Both the position numbers and the translations under genes were made by a program. The notes under the pieces were generated by a model. The model had not been told where the DNA came from. It saw nothing but the letters and a program-made list of their open reading frames with translations, and did no database searches. From Halieaceae bacterium (lineage in GTDB: Bacteria > Pseudomonadota > Gammaproteobacteria > Pseudomonadales > Halieaceae), in the NCBI GenBank assembly GCA_011523115.1, contig WTHO01000129.1, positions 1 through 8,902 on the forward strand: a stretch of DNA of 8,902 nucleotides, written 5' to 3'. How positions within the stretch are numbered: position 1 is the first letter of the stretch; the number at the start of each line of letters is the position of its first letter. Positions 6,601-8,902 of this stretch are shown piece by piece.

Positions 6601-8529
6601 ATGGATGAATCGCCCAACGCCTCCGTAGGCGAGCTGTCAGAGCGGGAGTTGTCGGAAGCCTTAACCGAAGCAGACATCCCCATCCTGTTGTTGGTCCTCA
6701 GTCAACTCACTGGTGATCGTCGCTGGCTGGAGGCCCCTTTTAGTCCAAAAAGAGATATCAGTTTCTTTGCCGAGGAGGGGGGTGGTCTACCCGAAGAGCT
6801 ACAAGCCCAGGTCAGGGAGGCAGCGTCGCGAGCGGTTGGTGGTGCACCCAAATTCGCACCGTCATCACATGACGCCATCTCTGATGAGAAGCTCGCAGAG
6901 ATGATGAGCTTTTGTGTTGGAGAGAGAGTCCCCCCTGAGTACGTGGGTATGATGAGGGAAGAAATGGGCCTCATCGATAGATCGGCGCGGTGGTCTGACC
7001 GTTGCCCTCCCGATCTGGAAAGAAATTTTTCTGTCTTGATAATCGGTGCTGGCGTGTCAGGAATTTGCGCCGGTATTCAACTGAAAAAGTTGGGCATACC
7101 GTTCTCTATTCTGGAAAAAAATGCTGGTTTAGGCGGCACGTGGTTTGAAAATAAATATCCAGGAGTGAAGTGCGATGTGCCGAATCATTTCTATTCCTAC
7201 TCCTTCAAACCAAAACTTGATTGGAGTGCCTACTTCTCAGAGGGGGCTGAGATCCAGCAGTATCTTGAGAGCTGTGTAGACCAATTTGCGATTCGAGAGC
7301 ACATTATTTTCGGCGCCCACGTCGAGGTGGCAACTTATCAGGCCCAGTCATCTACTTGGAAACTTGATGTAAAAGACAATCAAGGGGTGATGACCTCGCT
7401 ACATGCGAATGCCGTCATATCTGCGACGGGTCAATTGAATCAGCCCAAAGTGCCTGATATCCCGGGTATGAAGCAGTTTACGGGTAGCTGCTTTCACACG
7501 GCTCGTTGGGAAACGGGTTTCGACGTCAAAGGCAAGTCGGTGGCCCTGATTGGGACCGGCGCAAGTGCAATGCAGGTGCTGCCCGCGATTGCCGATCAAG
7601 CCGCTGAGGTGAAGATATTCCAGCGCTCTCCGCAGTGGGCGATTCCAAGCCGCGATTACCATCGTAAAGTCAGCGAGCGCAAAAAGTACTTGTTAAAACA
7701 CGTACCGTTTTATGCCTCTTGGTATCGATTTTCGCTGGCATGGAGATTTGGCGATCACTTGCTCGCAGCGGTTTATCGAGATCCCAGTTGGCCGCACAAG
7801 GACCGATCAGTCAGCAAGAAAAACGATAGTCACAGGAAGTATTTGACGGACCATATTCTGTCAGAACTCGGATCCAGAAAGGATCTGTTGCCAAAGGTAT
7901 TGCCGACCTACCCCCCCTATGGCAAGCGCATACTGGTCGACAATCACTGGTTCAAAACGCTACAGAAGGACAATGTAGAGCTCGTTACTGACCCTATCGG
8001 TGCGATAGAGGAAACTGGCCTCAGAATGGAAGGTGGAGAGTTCCACAAAGCGGATGCGCTGATTTTTGCCACCGGTTTCGAGGCGACGCGTTTAATTTCG
8101 CCGCTGAACGTAGTGGGAAGGTCAGGGAGGACTTTGAGAGATGTCTGGGGAGCTGACGATTCCCGAGCATTGTTCGGCATCACGGTCCCCGACTTCCCTA
8201 ATTTCTTCTGTCTCTACGGACCTAATACTAACTTTGGACACGGTGGCAGCATCTTTTTCGCTGCCGAGTGTCAGGTGCGTTATGTCACTCAGTGTTTGAT
8301 TCATCTGGTAGAGAACGGGTATTCGGAAATCGATTGTCAGCAGGCTAGCTATGATGACTACAACCGGAAGCTGGATGTCGAGCACGCGAAGCTGATTTGG
8401 ACCCACCCCGGTATGGATACCTGGTACCGCAATGAGGCTGGTCGGGTTGTGTCTATCATGCCCTGGAGGTTGGTCGATTATTGGAGAATGACGGAGAAGC
8501 CAGACTGGGATCACTATAAGTTCGGTTAG
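6601..8529 (+). CDS. Type I Baeyer-Villiger monooxygenase, HAPMO-like
   Basis: A 642-residue FAD- and NADPH-dependent monooxygenase expected to insert oxygen beside a ketone and yield an ester or lactone. An N-terminal extension of about 140 residues precedes the FAD-binding GAGVSG (149-154). Then come the BVMO fingerprint FTGSCFHTARWE (293-304), the NADPH-binding GTGASA (318-323), K442-R443 in YPPYGKRIL and ATGFEA (from 490). Extension, total length and the K-R pair at 442-443 match 4-hydroxyacetophenone monooxygenase (640 residues, K439/R440, R440 essential). The last fingerprint position is E304 where P or D is usual. The 6601 ATG has no clear ribosome site and lies eight bases after the VOC stop, so re-initiation is likely; the frame upstream has no other ATG or GTG before a stop. 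The ketone may be aromatic, but this is not certain. Confidence 0.92.
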   Translation: MDESPNASVGELSERELSEALTEADIPILLLVLSQLTGDRRWLEAPFSPKRDISFFAEEGGGLPEELQAQVREAASRAVGGAPKFAPSSHDAISDEKLAEMMSFCVGERVPPEYVGMMREEMGLIDRSARWSDRCPPDLERNFSVLIIGAGVSGICAGIQLKKLGIPFSILEKNAGLGGTWFENKYPGVKCDVPNHFYSYSFKPKLDWSAYFSEGAEIQQYLESCVDQFAIREHIIFGAHVEVATYQAQSSTWKLDVKDNQGVMTSLHANAVISATGQLNQPKVPDIPGMKQFTGSCFHTARWETGFDVKGKSVALIGTGASAMQVLPAIADQAAEVKIFQRSPQWAIPSRDYHRKVSERKKYLLKHVPFYASWYRFSLAWRFGDHLLAAVYRDPSWPHKDRSVSKKNDSHRKYLTDHILSELGSRKDLLPKVLPTYPPYGKRILVDNHWFKTLQKDNVELVTDPIGAIEETGLRMEGGEFHKADALIFATGFEATRLISPLNVVGRSGRTLRDVWGADDSRALFGITVPDFPNFFCLYGPNTNFGHGGSIFFAAECQVRYVTQCLIHLVENGYSEIDCQQASYDDYNRKLDVEHAKLIWTHPGMDTWYRNEAGRVVSIMPWRLVDYWRMTEKPDWDHYKFG

Positions 8530-8687
8530 CGTGGTTCTGTGAGAATTGGGGCAGTTTGTGCGGTCATTAGGTGAATTTTTCGGTCAAGGGGTGCGACAAA
8601 CTTTGTTTCACAAAGTCTCTCAAGCCGCTAAAACCTCTCTGCGGATCGAACTTCTTTTAGCAGTTCCAGTAAATATCAATGACACTG

Positions 8688-8701
8688 TTGATCGCGATCA
8701 A
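8688..8701. repeat. Perfect 14-base palindrome
   Basis: TTGATCGCGATCAA equals its own reverse complement and carries two GATC sites. It ends on the first base of the AAGGGG ribosome site of the next gene, so a bound protein or a local RNA fold could affect expression of the lipoprotein. Its role is inferred from position only. Confidence 0.45.
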
Positions 8702-8706
8702 AGGGG
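8701..8706 (+). promoter_or_regulatory. Ribosome binding site pointing to an ATA start
   Basis: AAGGGG lies seven bases before the ATA at 8714, the ideal distance for initiation there. No ATG, GTG or TTG codon in the reading frame lies at a comparable distance. Confidence 0.5.
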
Positions 8707-8713
8707 CTCGGCT

Positions 8714-8902
8714 ATAAAAGCTTTCCTTTTGATAATTGCTTTGACCTCGATGCTGGGATTAACGGGGTGCAGTCAAGTCATGCCCATACTTTCGTCTGAA
8801 CAGGCAGGAGATAGCGCCGAAACCTTTGGAGGTGGCGGGCGCCCTGCTGCCGTCAATTGGAGCCGCAGCGCGGTGTACGGCCGCAATGGCATGGCGGCCA
8901 CC
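8714..8902 (+). CDS. Probable lipoprotein gamma-glutamyltransferase, N-terminal fragment
   Basis: The first 63 codons are in the window; the gene runs off the right end. Read from the ATA at 8714 as Met, the protein begins MKAFLLIIALTSML and has lipobox LTGC with acylated Cys19, a textbook lipoprotein signal peptide. A Gly/Ser-rich linker follows, then NWSRSAVYGRNGMAAT (48-63). That segment resembles the start of the gamma-glutamyltransferase domain, where (N/K)(G/H)MV(A/S)(T/S) precedes PLAS. Such enzymes transfer or hydrolyse gamma-glutamyl groups of glutathione-type peptides in the periplasm. The start is unusual: ATA instead of ATG. Alternatives are GTG 8558 or 8591 with a long extension, or TTG 8729 or 8741, which lose the Lys. 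The family call rests on a short segment. It lies 184 bases past the monooxygenase and may be a separate unit. Confidence 0.6.
   Translation, partial: MKAFLLIIALTSMLGLTGCSQVMPILSSEQAGDSAETFGGGGRPAAVNWSRSAVYGRNGMAAT

Larger units (their letters stand above)
8530..8713. other. Intergenic region with three inverted repeats
   Basis: Between the monooxygenase stop and the lipoprotein start lie ACTTTG/CAAAGT (8600-8616, 5-base loop), GCTAAAA/TTTTAGC (8627-8633 and 8655-8661, 21 bases apart) and a perfect 14-base palindrome at 8688-8701. None is followed by a T-run, so no intrinsic terminator is called. The frame of the downstream lipoprotein is open back to 8543, so an N-terminal extension cannot be excluded. 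No complete sigma70 promoter with proper spacing is visible. Confidence 0.4.

Noticed and set aside
8600..8616. Intrinsic terminator after the monooxygenase
   Set aside because: The stem is only six base pairs, AT-rich, and followed by CTCTCAAG rather than a T-run.
8713..8718. TATAAA as a -10 box for a downstream start of the lipoprotein
   Set aside because: The nearest -35-like TTGATC is 19 bases away, and the later starts lose the charged n-region of the signal peptide. It remains the main alternative to an ATA start.
1..8902. tRNA, rRNA, CRISPR array, insertion sequence or phage elements
   Set aside because: I saw no tRNA-like cloverleaf, direct-repeat array, transposase or terminal repeats.

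Overview
The window is bacterial DNA of moderate GC with tightly packed genes, clear Shine-Dalgarno sites and a lipoprotein signal near the right end. That points to a Gram-negative heterotroph. The DUF3604-type protein, HAPMO-type Baeyer-Villiger monooxygenase, SnoaL-like proteins and lipoprotein gamma-glutamyltransferase together suggest a marine or soil proteobacterium, perhaps a gammaproteobacterium. That placement is an inference from gene content; no taxonomic marker is present.

Layout: positions 1-151 hold the C-terminal end of a DUF3604-family protein on the + strand. It converges on a complete amidase-signature enzyme on the - strand (286-1851). A 186-base divergent intergenic region (1852-2037) then separates this amidase from a long + strand run. 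The run reads: acyl-CoA synthetase/AMP ligase (2038-3615), SnoaL-like protein 1 (3608-4117), a 121-base gap with tiny unassigned ORFs, a second amidase (4239-5645), SnoaL-like protein 2 (5664-6134), a single-domain VOC protein (6188-6592) and a 642-residue type I Baeyer-Villiger monooxygenase (6601-8529). An intergenic stretch with three inverted repeats (8530-8713) follows. The window ends inside the start of a probable lipoprotein gamma-glutamyltransferase, whose best initiation codon is the non-canonical ATA.

The six + strand genes look like one catabolic operon: one overlap of 8 bases and gaps of 8 to 121 bases. Plausible chemistry is oxygen insertion next to a ketone (BVMO), hydrolysis of an amide or ester (amidase-signature enzymes), CoA activation of a carboxylate (ligase), and isomerisation, dehydration or ring opening by the SnoaL-like and VOC proteins. 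The substrate cannot be read from the sequence. The set has no recognisable regulator, transporter, nitrile hydratase, classical esterase or beta-oxidation enzyme in the window, and I do not recognise the combination as a described pathway. The most notable points are the gene set itself, the paired SnoaL paralogues flanking an amidase, the altered last position of the BVMO fingerprint, and the apparent ATA start.
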